64,000 nucleotides of DNA, taken from positions 53,691 through 117,690 of the forward strand of contig JAGWAU010000010.1 of the NCBI GenBank assembly GCA_021296255.1. Reading direction: 5' to 3'. The notes below the pieces were generated by a model. That model saw nothing but the letters and a program-made list of their open reading frames with translations, was not told the DNA's origin and searched no databases. Within the stretch, counting starts at the first letter, position 1; every line of letters starts with the position of its first letter. Shown piece after piece: positions 8,163 to 15,790 of the stretch. A program made the position numbers and the translations under genes. The DNA is from Alphaproteobacteria bacterium (GTDB lineage Bacteria; Pseudomonadota; Alphaproteobacteria; UBA2966).

Positions 8163-8216
8163 CTCACCCGGCCCGGGATGTCGCCCTTTGGGCACCCGGG
8201 ATAGAGCCAGGGTGAG
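8163..8216. repeat. nested hairpin, REP-like element or bidirectional terminator
   Basis: Three concentric inverted repeats lie between convergent genes: CTCACCC/GGGTGAG (8163-8169 with 8210-8216), CCCGGG/CCCGGG (8172-8177 with 8195-8200) and GCCC-TTT-GGGC (8083+100 to 8093+100, i.e. 8183-8193). No run of T follows. The layout resembles intergenic REP-type palindromes and could stop transcription from both sides. Confidence 0.5.
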
Positions 8217-8225
8217 GGCGCGCAC

Positions 8226-8987
8226 CTATCCCAGCCACTCCTTCCCAGCCTTGAGCATGGCGTGGATCATGTCCGGATACGGGTCGAGGGGCTTGGGATA
8301 GGCCTTGCGGCTGTGCGTGAGTTTGAGGTCGAGGACCGACTCGACGAGCTTGTAGGTGAGCGGACCCGGATTGACGACGGGGATCGGCAAGGTCTCGGCC
8401 AGATACTCGGCCGCCTGATGCATGGTCGTCGAACCCAGGCAAACTACGTCGGCGCCCGCCGCCATCGCCTCCTCGCAAGCGGCCCTCATCTTCGGAAAGA
8501 CCGTGTCCTCCTTGCCGTCGAGCAGGCTAGCGTAGTCCGGCGGCACGTCGAAGTTCACCACCGCGGCGCAGAAGTCCTCCAGCCCGAGCGCGCGGATCAT
8601 CTTGGTGGTTCGCGCGACGGCGTAGTCCCACTGACAGATGATGGAGAACTTGTTGCCGAGCGTCAGGCAGAACAGCATCGCTGCCTTCCCCGGCGCGATG
8701 ACCGGAATATCGAGCACCGACCTGAGGGCATCGAGACCCGAATCGCTCATGGTATCGATGCAAACGGCGTCGTAGCCCTCGTCCTGCGCGCTCATCCCGG
8801 CCTCGAAGATCGCCATGTCCATGAGCACGAAATCGTGGGGACTCATGTAGCTCTTCGGGCCCGCCGTGACACCGCGGAAGTCGAATTCGACCTCCGGGCC
8901 CAGACGGACATGGTCGAGTTGGGCGCGCCGATTGGCGATGCCGCTTTCGTCGAGCGCAAACGGCACCAGAACCAAAGCCTTGGCCAT
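8226..8987 (-). CDS. Asp/Glu/hydantoin racemase-fold protein, copy 1, catalytic cysteines absent
   Basis: This 253-residue protein has the two-domain racemase pattern: MAKALVLVPFALDE, CIDTMSDSGLDALR and a second-half VCLGSTTMHQ, then IPVVNPGPLTYKLVE. In hydantoin and aspartate racemases a cysteine sits three residues before the Asp in the first motif and in LGC in the second. Here these are Thr79 and Ser186. Two-base racemisation as in the classical enzymes is therefore unlikely. Other superfamily chemistry (decarboxylase, isomerase, lyase) or binding remains possible. It is paired with the paralogue at 9030-9809 upstream on the same strand. Confidence 0.8.
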   Translation of the reverse strand: MAKALVLVPFALDESGIANRRAQLDHVRLGPEVEFDFRGVTAGPKSYMSPHDFVLMDMAIFEAGMSAQDEGYDAVCIDTMSDSGLDALRSVLDIPVIAPGKAAMLFCLTLGNKFSIICQWDYAVARTTKMIRALGLEDFCAAVVNFDVPPDYASLLDGKEDTVFPKMRAACEEAMAAGADVVCLGSTTMHQAAEYLAETLPIPVVNPGPLTYKLVESVLDLKLTHSRKAYPKPLDPYPDMIHAMLKAGKEWLG

Positions 8988-9029
8988 GGCTTTTCTCCTT
9001 TCCCGGAAGGCCGGCCCCGGAGGACGGTC

Positions 9030-9809
9030 CTATGGGTTCTTCTGTACCTCGACCGCGCCGTCCAGCATGGCGCGAAGCGTCTCGTCGACCCGCACGATAG
9101 GCGGCTTATAGTACTGACGGCTATGCGAGAGACCCAACCCGAGCACGGCTTCGGCAAGCTTGTAGGACACCGGACCCGGATTGATGATCGGCACGGGTAT
9201 CTTGCCGGATAGATGCACGTGAGCCTGGTGCATCGAGGTCGATCCGAGACAGATGACGTCGGCGCCACGGTCGTTGATCAGAGCCCAGCAGCCCTCCTCA
9301 AGCTGCCCGAAGGTCTCCTCCTCCTTGCCGCTGAGCAGGTTCCGGTTGTCCACACCCGCGTCGATGCTGTGCACGCCCACGAACTTGTGGCCGATACCAA
9401 GCTCTTCCAGAGTCTTTTTGTAGAGCCCCGACCAGCGGTCCCACATCGCCAACACGCCGAACTTGTCCCCGAGCAGCATGGCCAGCAGGAACGACGCCCG
9501 CCCCGGACCGATGACGGGAATATCGAGAATGGTCCGCAGCGCGGCAACGCCGGAGTCGCTGACGGTGTCGATGCACACCACGTCGTAACCATCCTCCTGG
9601 GCGCTGAGGCCCGCTTCGAGAATGACGATGTCGCCGATGCTCCAGTCATAGGGGCTCACCAGGTTGCCGCCCGCCGCGCGGACCGGCCGGTAGTCGAATT
9701 CGATGTCGGGGCCGAAATCGAGCGAGGCGTGCTGCTGCTGCCGGAACCCGAGCTGTTCCTCCGTCATCGGGAACGGAACAATGACCAAGACTCTCTTCTT
9801 TCTCGCCAC
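9030..9809 (-). CDS. Asp/Glu/hydantoin racemase-fold protein, copy 2, catalytic cysteines absent
   Basis: This 259-residue paralogue starts at a GTG at 9809 preceded by GGGAGG, which aligns its start (ARKKRVLVIVPFPM) with copy 1; the open frame extends further upstream but without homology. The same substitutions occur: CIDTVSDSG has Thr where the first catalytic Cys is expected, and ICLGSTSMHQ has Ser for the second. The C-terminal PVPIINPGPVSYKLAEAVL is also shared. Conservation of the same changes in both copies argues for a distinct activity rather than decay. It is divergent from the FAD dehydrogenase pair that begins at 10000. Confidence 0.8.
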   Translation of the reverse strand: MARKKRVLVIVPFPMTEEQLGFRQQQHASLDFGPDIEFDYRPVRAAGGNLVSPYDWSIGDIVILEAGLSAQEDGYDVVCIDTVSDSGVAALRTILDIPVIGPGRASFLLAMLLGDKFGVLAMWDRWSGLYKKTLEELGIGHKFVGVHSIDAGVDNRNLLSGKEEETFGQLEEGCWALINDRGADVICLGSTSMHQAHVHLSGKIPVPIINPGPVSYKLAEAVLGLGLSHSRQYYKPPIVRVDETLRAMLDGAVEVQKNP

Positions 9810-9999
9810 GGGGACCTCCCTGTCCTGCATCGCCACGCGTATAGCGCGTGGCGCCAGCACGGAATTACAGGGTACCCGGCCAAGGGAGTCAACGCGGCCA
9901 CCATATCGGAGTCGGCCGGTGACTGGTTGGGTGGGAAACGTGCGCGTTATAGTGATCCTGGAATTCGACGTGCGACCAGCCGATGGAAAGGACACAGCG

Positions 10000-11397
10000 A
10001 TGGGAATCATCAGATCCGGTGACCGGTTGTTCGACATCTCCGTTCCCGTCGCCGTGATCGGAGCCGGCGCCTGCGGCTGCAGCGCGGCGCTGGCCGCGAA
10101 CGAGCGCGGCGCCGGCGTTCTGATGATCGAGCGCGACGATCCGCCGGCGGGCAGCACTTCCCTGTCCGGCGGACAGATTCCCGCCTCCGGCACCAGACTC
10201 CAGAAGGCGGCGGGCATCGACGACACGCCGGAGGATTTCGCCGAGGAGATCCTCGAGAAGGCGCGGCATCAAACCGACGCCGAGATGGCGCTCGCCGTCT
10301 CCCGTGGCTCCACCGTGACCGTGGATTGGCTCGTCGACACCTACGGCGCGCCGCTGGAAGTCTTGACCGATTTCTTCTACCCCGGCCACAAGAAGCACCG
10401 CATGCACGGCACGCCCAACCGAGATGGCGCCGAATTGCTGGCCTGCCTCCTCGAGGCGGTCTCGCGCGAAGGGATCGATATGCTGACGGCTGCGGTGGCC
10501 ACCGACCTCTACGCCGACGAGGACGGCAAGGTCACGGGCGTGCGCATCCGGCGCCCGGACGGGAGCCGGGAGGACGTCGGTTGCGGTGCCCTGGTCTTGG
10601 CCTGTAACGGCTTCGGCGGTAATCCTGAGATGGTCAGGGAGTACATCCCGGAGATCGCCGATGCTCTCTACTTCGGTCACGCGGGCAACAAGGGAGACGC
10701 GGTGAAGTGGGGTTTGGAGCTCGGTGCCGACATCGCCGACATGGGCAGCTACCAGGGCCACGGCGCCGTCGCGACGCCTCATAACACGCACATCGGCTGG
10801 CCCTCGATCACCGAGGGCGGGATCATGGTCAACACGGATGGTAAGCGCTTCAGCCACGAGAACCGGGGCTATTCCGAACAAGCCATCGAGGTCATCCGCC
10901 AGCCCGGCAACTTCGCCTGGACGATCTTCAACGAGACCGCCCACAACGTCGCCATGCAGTTCAACCACCAGCGGGAGTCGGTGGAGGCCGGCGCGGTCCG
11001 CGTGGCGGAAACCCTCGACCAACTGGTAGAGATCACCGAGCTGCCCGAAGATGCGCTGGCCGAGACCATCGCCGAGGTCAACGATATCCTGGCGGGAAGG
11101 AAGACCGACCCCTTCGGCCGGGACTTCGGCGGCAAGGCGCCGTTGGAACCTCCGTACTACACGGTCAAGGTGACCGGAGCTCTCTTCCACACCCAGGGCG
11201 GCCTGGCCATCGACCCCGAAGCACGGGTCCTGCGCAGGGGCACCAGGCAGCCGCTGCCCAATCTGTTCGCAGGGGGCGGCGCCGCACGCGGCCTCACCGG
11301 CCCGTCTTGCTGGGGCTACACCTCCGGTGCCGGCCTGATGACCGCGACCACGCTCGGCCGACTCGGCGGCGAAGGCGCCGCCGCGATCGTCTCCTGA
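10000..11397 (+). CDS. FAD-binding dehydrogenase (fumarate reductase/3-ketosteroid dehydrogenase type), tandem copy 1
   Basis: The 465-residue product starts at ATG 10000 with GGAAAGGA upstream. The N-terminus has the dinucleotide fold VAVIGAGACGCSAAL followed by an ERDD acidic end, then SLSGGQIPASGTRLQKAAG. The C-terminus shows FHTQGGLAIDPEARVL and FAGGGAARGLTGPSCWGYTSGAGL, the FAD-closing pattern of the FrdA/KstD/urocanate reductase group. It should oxidise or reduce an alpha-beta C-C bond next to a carbonyl. It is cytoplasmic, with no haem or secretion motif. The next gene is a paralogue 13 bases downstream. The electron acceptor is unknown. Confidence 0.85.
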   Translation: MGIIRSGDRLFDISVPVAVIGAGACGCSAALAANERGAGVLMIERDDPPAGSTSLSGGQIPASGTRLQKAAGIDDTPEDFAEEILEKARHQTDAEMALAVSRGSTVTVDWLVDTYGAPLEVLTDFFYPGHKKHRMHGTPNRDGAELLACLLEAVSREGIDMLTAAVATDLYADEDGKVTGVRIRRPDGSREDVGCGALVLACNGFGGNPEMVREYIPEIADALYFGHAGNKGDAVKWGLELGADIADMGSYQGHGAVATPHNTHIGWPSITEGGIMVNTDGKRFSHENRGYSEQAIEVIRQPGNFAWTIFNETAHNVAMQFNHQRESVEAGAVRVAETLDQLVEITELPEDALAETIAEVNDILAGRKTDPFGRDFGGKAPLEPPYYTVKVTGALFHTQGGLAIDPEARVLRRGTRQPLPNLFAGGGAARGLTGPSCWGYTSGAGLMTATTLGRLGGEGAAAIVS

Positions 11398-11410
11398 CCC
11401 GGAGACCGCC

Positions 11411-12787
11411 ATGAGCTGGGACCTCGAAACGGACGTCGCCGTCGTCGGCGGTGGCGGCGCCGGCCTCATGGCAGCCTCTACCGCGGCGTCAGTGGACGAC
11501 GGTGTCGACGTGATCCTGCTCGAAAAGGATTCCGACGACCCCTGCACGTCCGTCATCACCAGCAGTTTCATTCCGGCGGCGGGCACCCGGCTGCAGCGAG
11601 CCGCCGGCATCGAGGACTCACCGGAGGTCATGGCCGGCGATATCCTCAGAAAGAACGGCCACAAGAGTGATCAAGATGTGACGCTGGCGTTATGCCGCCG
11701 CTCCGCCGAGATGATCCACTGGTTCATCGACGGACTCGGTGTCGACCTCGAGTTCGCGCCCGAGGTCGCGTGGTTCGGACATACCAACAAGCGAATGCAC
11801 AGCCATCCGACGCGCATCGGCGTGCCCATCGTCGACCGCATGCGCGAATACTTCACGTCGCTCGACAACGCCACCTATCACGATAAGACACCCGGAACGG
11901 GGTTGGTCGTTGATGACGCGGGTACGATCCTGGGCGTCACGGCGGAACGAAGCGGCACCGGGATTCGGATCGCGGCCAGGAAGGTCGTGCTCACCACCGG
12001 CGGGTTCAATGCCAACCGAGAGATGCTGGCCCAATACATCCCCGATATGGCCGACGCCCCCAACATCGGCTCGAAGTCCAATACAGGCGAAGGCATCCTC
12101 TGGGGCATGGAAGCCGGGGCCGCGACGGATCGGATGACGGGTTATCAGGGCCGCGACTGTATCTTCGAGGACGGCACCCGCCTGACACCCGGCGTCATCA
12201 ATGAGGGCGGCATCGCCGTCAACAAGACGGGGCGGAGGTTCGTCAACGAGGAGCAGGACTACTCGCAACTCGCCGCCGTCTATCGAGGTCAGCCGGACGG
12301 CTTCGCGGTCTTTATCTGGGACGAGCGCATCCAGCGCATGACGGAGAACATGCACGTCATGAAGGAGTCCATGCGCAAGGGCGGTATCGAGGTCTGCGAC
12401 AGCGTCGCGAAGATTGCCGGACGGTTCGACCTGCCGACCGAGGTTCTCGAAGCCACCGTCGAGTCCTACAACGATGGCGTGCGGGCGGGTCGGGACGCCT
12501 GGGACAGAAGGAAGCTCGCGGAACCCCTTTCCCCTCCCTACTATGCCTCACGCGTGACGGGCGCCATGGGACATACCCAAGGGGGGCTCAAAGTGGATAC
12601 ATCGTGCCGCGTCCTGCGCCCGGACGGATCGACGGTTCCCAACCTGTACGCCGGCGGCAACACGATGGTCGGCCTTTCCGGCGACACCGCCGGCGGCTAT
12701 ACGTCGGGAAACGGCCTGCTGGTCGCCTATACGTCGGGCATGATCATCGGCCGGGACGCCGTGGCGGCCATCAAGGCCGGTTTCTGA
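11411..12787 (+). CDS. FAD-binding dehydrogenase, tandem copy 2
   Basis: This 458-residue protein is a diverged paralogue of the preceding gene. It keeps DVAVVGGGGAGLMAAS at the N-terminus, FIPAAGTRLQRAAGIEDSPE, HTNKRMHSHPTR (compare KKHRMHGTPNR in copy 1), TTGGFNANREML, and GHTQGGLKVDTSCRVL with GGYTSGNGL near the end. The tandem order suggests the two form a heteromer or act on related substrates. The stop is followed 14 bases later by the DJ-1/PfpI gene, and the three probably form one transcript. Confidence 0.85.
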   Translation: MSWDLETDVAVVGGGGAGLMAASTAASVDDGVDVILLEKDSDDPCTSVITSSFIPAAGTRLQRAAGIEDSPEVMAGDILRKNGHKSDQDVTLALCRRSAEMIHWFIDGLGVDLEFAPEVAWFGHTNKRMHSHPTRIGVPIVDRMREYFTSLDNATYHDKTPGTGLVVDDAGTILGVTAERSGTGIRIAARKVVLTTGGFNANREMLAQYIPDMADAPNIGSKSNTGEGILWGMEAGAATDRMTGYQGRDCIFEDGTRLTPGVINEGGIAVNKTGRRFVNEEQDYSQLAAVYRGQPDGFAVFIWDERIQRMTENMHVMKESMRKGGIEVCDSVAKIAGRFDLPTEVLEATVESYNDGVRAGRDAWDRRKLAEPLSPPYYASRVTGAMGHTQGGLKVDTSCRVLRPDGSTVPNLYAGGNTMVGLSGDTAGGYTSGNGLLVAYTSGMIIGRDAVAAIKAGF

Positions 12788-12801
12788 GAAAGGTAGCTGA
12801 A

Positions 12802-13404
12802 ATGGCGGAACGCAAGCGGAACGTCGGAATCGTCGTCTTCGATCAGGTGGAGGTCCTCGACTTCGCAGGACCCTACGAAGTGTTCTCCGTGACCGGCGAA
12901 GTCATCGACCCGGACTCCTTCGATGTCTACATGGTCGCCGAGTCTGCGGACCCCGTCACCGGTCGCAACGGATTCACGGTGATTCCGCACTACACGTTCG
13001 CCGATTGCCCCAAGCCCGACGTTTTGATCGTTCCAGGCGGACCCGGAACCCGGGTGGAAGAGAAAAGGCCGGAGATGCTCGACTGGGTGTCCGAGAAAGC
13101 CGGGCCCGCCGAACTGGTGCTGTCCGTCTGCACGGGCGCACGGATTCTCGCCAAGGCTGGCCTTCTCGACGGGCTCGAGGCCACGACCCACTGGGTATCG
13201 ATCGACGAGCTCAGGGAGATGGCGCCGACGGCCAAGGTCCATGACGACCGTCGGTTCGTCGATAACGGCAAGGTCGTGACGTCGGCAGGGGTGTCGGCGG
13301 GCATCGACATGTCCTTGCATGTCGTCGCTCGCCTCTGCGGCGAGAAAGCGGCCGCCGGGACAGCCCGCTTCATGGAGTACGACGGCTACAGGCGCGAAGA
13401 CTGA
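12802..13404 (+). CDS. DJ-1/PfpI family protein (isonitrile hydratase-like)
   Basis: This 200-residue flavodoxin-like protein has ERKRNVGIVVFDQVEVLDFAGPYEVF at the start (the Glu in FAGPYE is the partner of the nucleophile) and the nucleophile elbow SVCTGARILAKAGLLDG, followed by the THW motif. This is the single-domain arrangement of isonitrile hydratase (InhA) and related glutamine-amidotransferase-like proteins, without the C-terminal AraC domain seen in regulators. AAAGG lies 8 bases before the ATG. It follows the two FAD dehydrogenases in an apparent operon. Hydratase, glyoxalase or deglycase activity all remain possible. Confidence 0.82.
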   Translation: MAERKRNVGIVVFDQVEVLDFAGPYEVFSVTGEVIDPDSFDVYMVAESADPVTGRNGFTVIPHYTFADCPKPDVLIVPGGPGTRVEEKRPEMLDWVSEKAGPAELVLSVCTGARILAKAGLLDGLEATTHWVSIDELREMAPTAKVHDDRRFVDNGKVVTSAGVSAGIDMSLHVVARLCGEKAAAGTARFMEYDGYRRED

Positions 13405-13526
13405 ACCGGAAGGCGCGCGGAGAAACGTGGTTCGGTTACTCCTTCGTTCCGGGGGCCTGCACTCCCTGCCTCCTGCTGGTTCGCCTGGCGCACCGGATCT
13501 GTGGGTCCGCGCCCCGGACTTTCTTA

Positions 13527-14105
13527 TCACAGCGGATTGCCGACCTTGCCGTCCAGATATTCCAGCGCCATCCGCGCCGGCGCGTAGTCCGGGTCGTGCC
13601 GCAAAGCCTGCTCGAAGGAGCGCCGCGCCGCGTCCAGGTTCCCTTGCATGAGGAGCACGCGACCGAGATTGAAATGCGCGAACTGGTAGCAACAGTATCG
13701 CTTGGCCGAGATCGCCTTCTTGAGCCACGGAATCGCCTCGTCCGGACGGTCGAGGGCGATCAGGTACACCCCGATGTCGTTGTAGGGATTGCCGTAGTCC
13801 GGATCGAGCGCGATGGCTTTCTTGCACTCGGCAAGAGCTTCTTCGATATGCCCCAGCTTGCTGAGCGACCAGCCCAGAAAGGTATGCCCCTCGGCCGTCG
13901 GCAGAATGGCGATGGACTCGCGGAACATGTCGACCGCGGCTCGGTATCGGCCACCGAGGTGCAGCAGGTAACCCTGCTGCCAAAGGACATAGGCGCGCGC
14001 CCCGTCGGGAACTTCCGAAGGCTCGCCCGACCGTCCGTGAGCCGCCGGCGTCAGCAGTAGCATCGCCGCGAACAGCGCGAATACCCATGGGCAAGATCGG
14101 TCCAT
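13527..14105 (-). CDS. exported TPR-repeat protein
   Basis: This 192-residue protein starts at ATG 14105 with a signal peptide (MDRSCPWVFALFAAMLLLTPAAHG, cleavage expected after the AHG). It is followed by about four tetratricopeptide repeats with recognisable Y-x-A-x8-AL spacing, for example RYRAAVDMFRESIAILP, IEEALAECKKAIALDPDYGN and LDAARRSFEQALRHDPDYAP. TPR arrays bind other proteins, here presumably in the periplasm. It begins 8 bases after the aldo/keto reductase gene stops and is likely cotranscribed with it. Partner and process are unknown. Confidence 0.75.
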   Translation of the reverse strand: MDRSCPWVFALFAAMLLLTPAAHGRSGEPSEVPDGARAYVLWQQGYLLHLGGRYRAAVDMFRESIAILPTAEGHTFLGWSLSKLGHIEEALAECKKAIALDPDYGNPYNDIGVYLIALDRPDEAIPWLKKAISAKRYCCYQFAHFNLGRVLLMQGNLDAARRSFEQALRHDPDYAPARMALEYLDGKVGNPL

Positions 14106-14113
14106 CGATCGAC

Positions 14114-14938
14114 CTACGGCGGATCCCACGCCGGCCCGAGCGCGAAGTCTGCCAGACGGTCGTTCCGCTGTGTCAGAGACGAAACACGGGTCATTTCTTC
14201 CGCGGAAAGCTCGAAATCGAATACGTCGAAATTTTCCCGGCAATGAACCTCGCGTCCCGCCTTGGGAATTGCGGCCACCTGCCCGTGTTGGATCAGCCAG
14301 CGCAATGCGACCTGCGCGGCGGTCTTGCCGTGGCGTTCGGCGATCTCGATCAGGTCGGGGTGCCGCGCGGCTTTCCCTTTCGCGAGCGGCATGTAGGCGG
14401 TGAGCATCATGCCGTAGTCGCGCACCAGCCGGAGGACCCGGTTCTGCGGCAGGAAAGGATGGTATTCGACTTGGTTGCAGGCGATGTCGGCGCCACAATC
14501 CTCAACGGCTTGCTTCATCAAGGCCGTGTTGAAATTGCTGACCCCGATGAGGCGTGCCTTGTCGGCGGCCTTGATCTCGCCGAAGGCCCTCAAGGTCTCG
14601 GTCAGCGGGATGGTCTTGCTCGGCCAATGGATGAGCAGCAAATCCACGTAGTCGGTATCCAGATTTCGCAGGCTGTCTTCCGTGCAGCGCTTGACGTCCT
14701 CATGCGCGAGGTCGTCCGGCCAGATCTTCGTCGTGATGAAAACGTCTTCCCGGCCGACATGGGAATCCCGGATGGCGCGGCCCACCTCGGTTTCATTGCC
14801 ATACATGCGGGCCGTGTCGACATGACGGTAGCCGATGTCGAGCGCCATGCGTACCGCCTCGGCGCATTGACGGCCGCGCAGCGCCCAGGTGCCGAACCCC
14901 ACCGCGGGAATCCGGCCCCCTTTCACGTCTATATGCAT
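14114..14938 (-). CDS. aldo/keto reductase
   Basis: This 274-residue (alpha/beta)8 NADPH-dependent reductase has the family catalytic set: Asp and Tyr in DTARMYGNETEVG, Lys in TTKIWP, and His in LLLIHWP. The cofactor end has AIPKAGREVHCRENFDVFDF. The ATG at 14938 matches the conserved N-terminus MHIDVKGGRIPAVGFGTWAL; the open frame runs on upstream but overlaps the divergent ComA-like gene's leader. Close relatives include 2,5-diketo-D-gluconate reductase and methylglyoxal reductase. It reduces a small carbonyl compound in the cytoplasm; the substrate is not indicated. Confidence 0.88.
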   Translation of the reverse strand: MHIDVKGGRIPAVGFGTWALRGRQCAEAVRMALDIGYRHVDTARMYGNETEVGRAIRDSHVGREDVFITTKIWPDDLAHEDVKRCTEDSLRNLDTDYVDLLLIHWPSKTIPLTETLRAFGEIKAADKARLIGVSNFNTALMKQAVEDCGADIACNQVEYHPFLPQNRVLRLVRDYGMMLTAYMPLAKGKAARHPDLIEIAERHGKTAAQVALRWLIQHGQVAAIPKAGREVHCRENFDVFDFELSAEEMTRVSSLTQRNDRLADFALGPAWDPP

Positions 14939-15001
14939 CGCCGGCGGTTGCCTTCCCACGGAAAAGAGTGCTGATACGTCTCCAGCATGATGGAGGATGC
15001 C

Positions 15002-15781
15002 ATGACCTTTGCACCACCCCCCCGTTCGGAAAAACCGCGCAGCGCCGGGATCACCGCGATGATCGATTTCGGTCCCGATGAGATGGGATGGACCGGCGAG
15101 AACGGCCTGCGGGACCTCATGGCCTGCGCCGCCCCCTTCATCGACATGGCCAAGATCTACGCCCTCAACGCGATCCTCATGCCGGAAGACGCGGTCAAGG
15201 CCAACGTCGCCATCTACCGCGACAACGATGTCACGCCCTACACGGGCGGCGTTCTGTTCGAATATGCCTACCTGAGGAGCGAGGTCGACGACATGCTGGA
15301 CCATGTCGAGCGTCTCGGCGTTCCTTCGCTCGAGATCTCGGAAAACTATGTAACTCTCGAACCGAATGCCCGGCACGACTTCATCGCGCGCGCCGCCGGG
15401 CGCGGCTTTGCGGTGATCTGGGAATTCGGCCGCAAAAATCCCGAAGAGCCCTTCGATCTGGACGAGGTCGGCGCGATGATCCAGGGGGCCATGGATGCGG
15501 GCGCCCGTCACGTCATCCTGGAGCAGAGCGAACTCGACATGCTCGAAGACGTATCGCCGGACGACTTCGCGAAACTTTCCGGTCAATCCTGGTTTCCCGA
15601 CGCCCTGATCGAGGGCGATCCGTACCGGTTTCCCAGGCAGCACGGCGAGATCATCAGGCAGTTCGGCCCGGAAGTGAATTTCGCCAATATCGCGGCGGGT
15701 CAGTGCTATCGCCTCGAGGGATTGCGCCGCGGCATCGGCCGCGCCGTCGACTACGCCATGTTCCGGAACTACGGGTTGTGA
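15002..15781 (+). CDS. phosphosulfolactate synthase (ComA)-family protein
   Basis: The 259-residue product starts at ATG 15002, with GGAGG at 14992-14996; an ATG 15 bases upstream lacks that spacing. It follows the ComA pattern: KPRSAGITAMIDFGPDEMG, an acidic FIDMAKIY strand, DVTPYTGGVLFEYAY, LGVPSLEISENYVTL and the C-terminal fold ending RAVDYAMFRNYGL. ComA adds sulfite to phosphoenolpyruvate to give phosphosulfolactate in coenzyme M synthesis. The bacterial branch is often of unknown function. The locus shows no ComB or ComC. A role in a catabolic pathway with a related C-C or C-S bond chemistry is inferred. Confidence 0.72.
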   Translation: MTFAPPPRSEKPRSAGITAMIDFGPDEMGWTGENGLRDLMACAAPFIDMAKIYALNAILMPEDAVKANVAIYRDNDVTPYTGGVLFEYAYLRSEVDDMLDHVERLGVPSLEISENYVTLEPNARHDFIARAAGRGFAVIWEFGRKNPEEPFDLDEVGAMIQGAMDAGARHVILEQSELDMLEDVSPDDFAKLSGQSWFPDALIEGDPYRFPRQHGEIIRQFGPEVNFANIAAGQCYRLEGLRRGIGRAVDYAMFRNYGL

Positions 15782-15790
15782 CCAGGGCGG

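Noticed and set aside
2885..9809. Nicotinate/maleamate pathway (NicF amidase plus NicE isomerase)
   Set aside because: The racemase-fold proteins lack the cysteines NicE needs, and NicX, NicD and NicC-like genes are absent.
9889..11664. 591-codon minus-strand open frame
   Set aside because: Antisense to the first FAD dehydrogenase; composition and lack of motifs mark it as a shadow.
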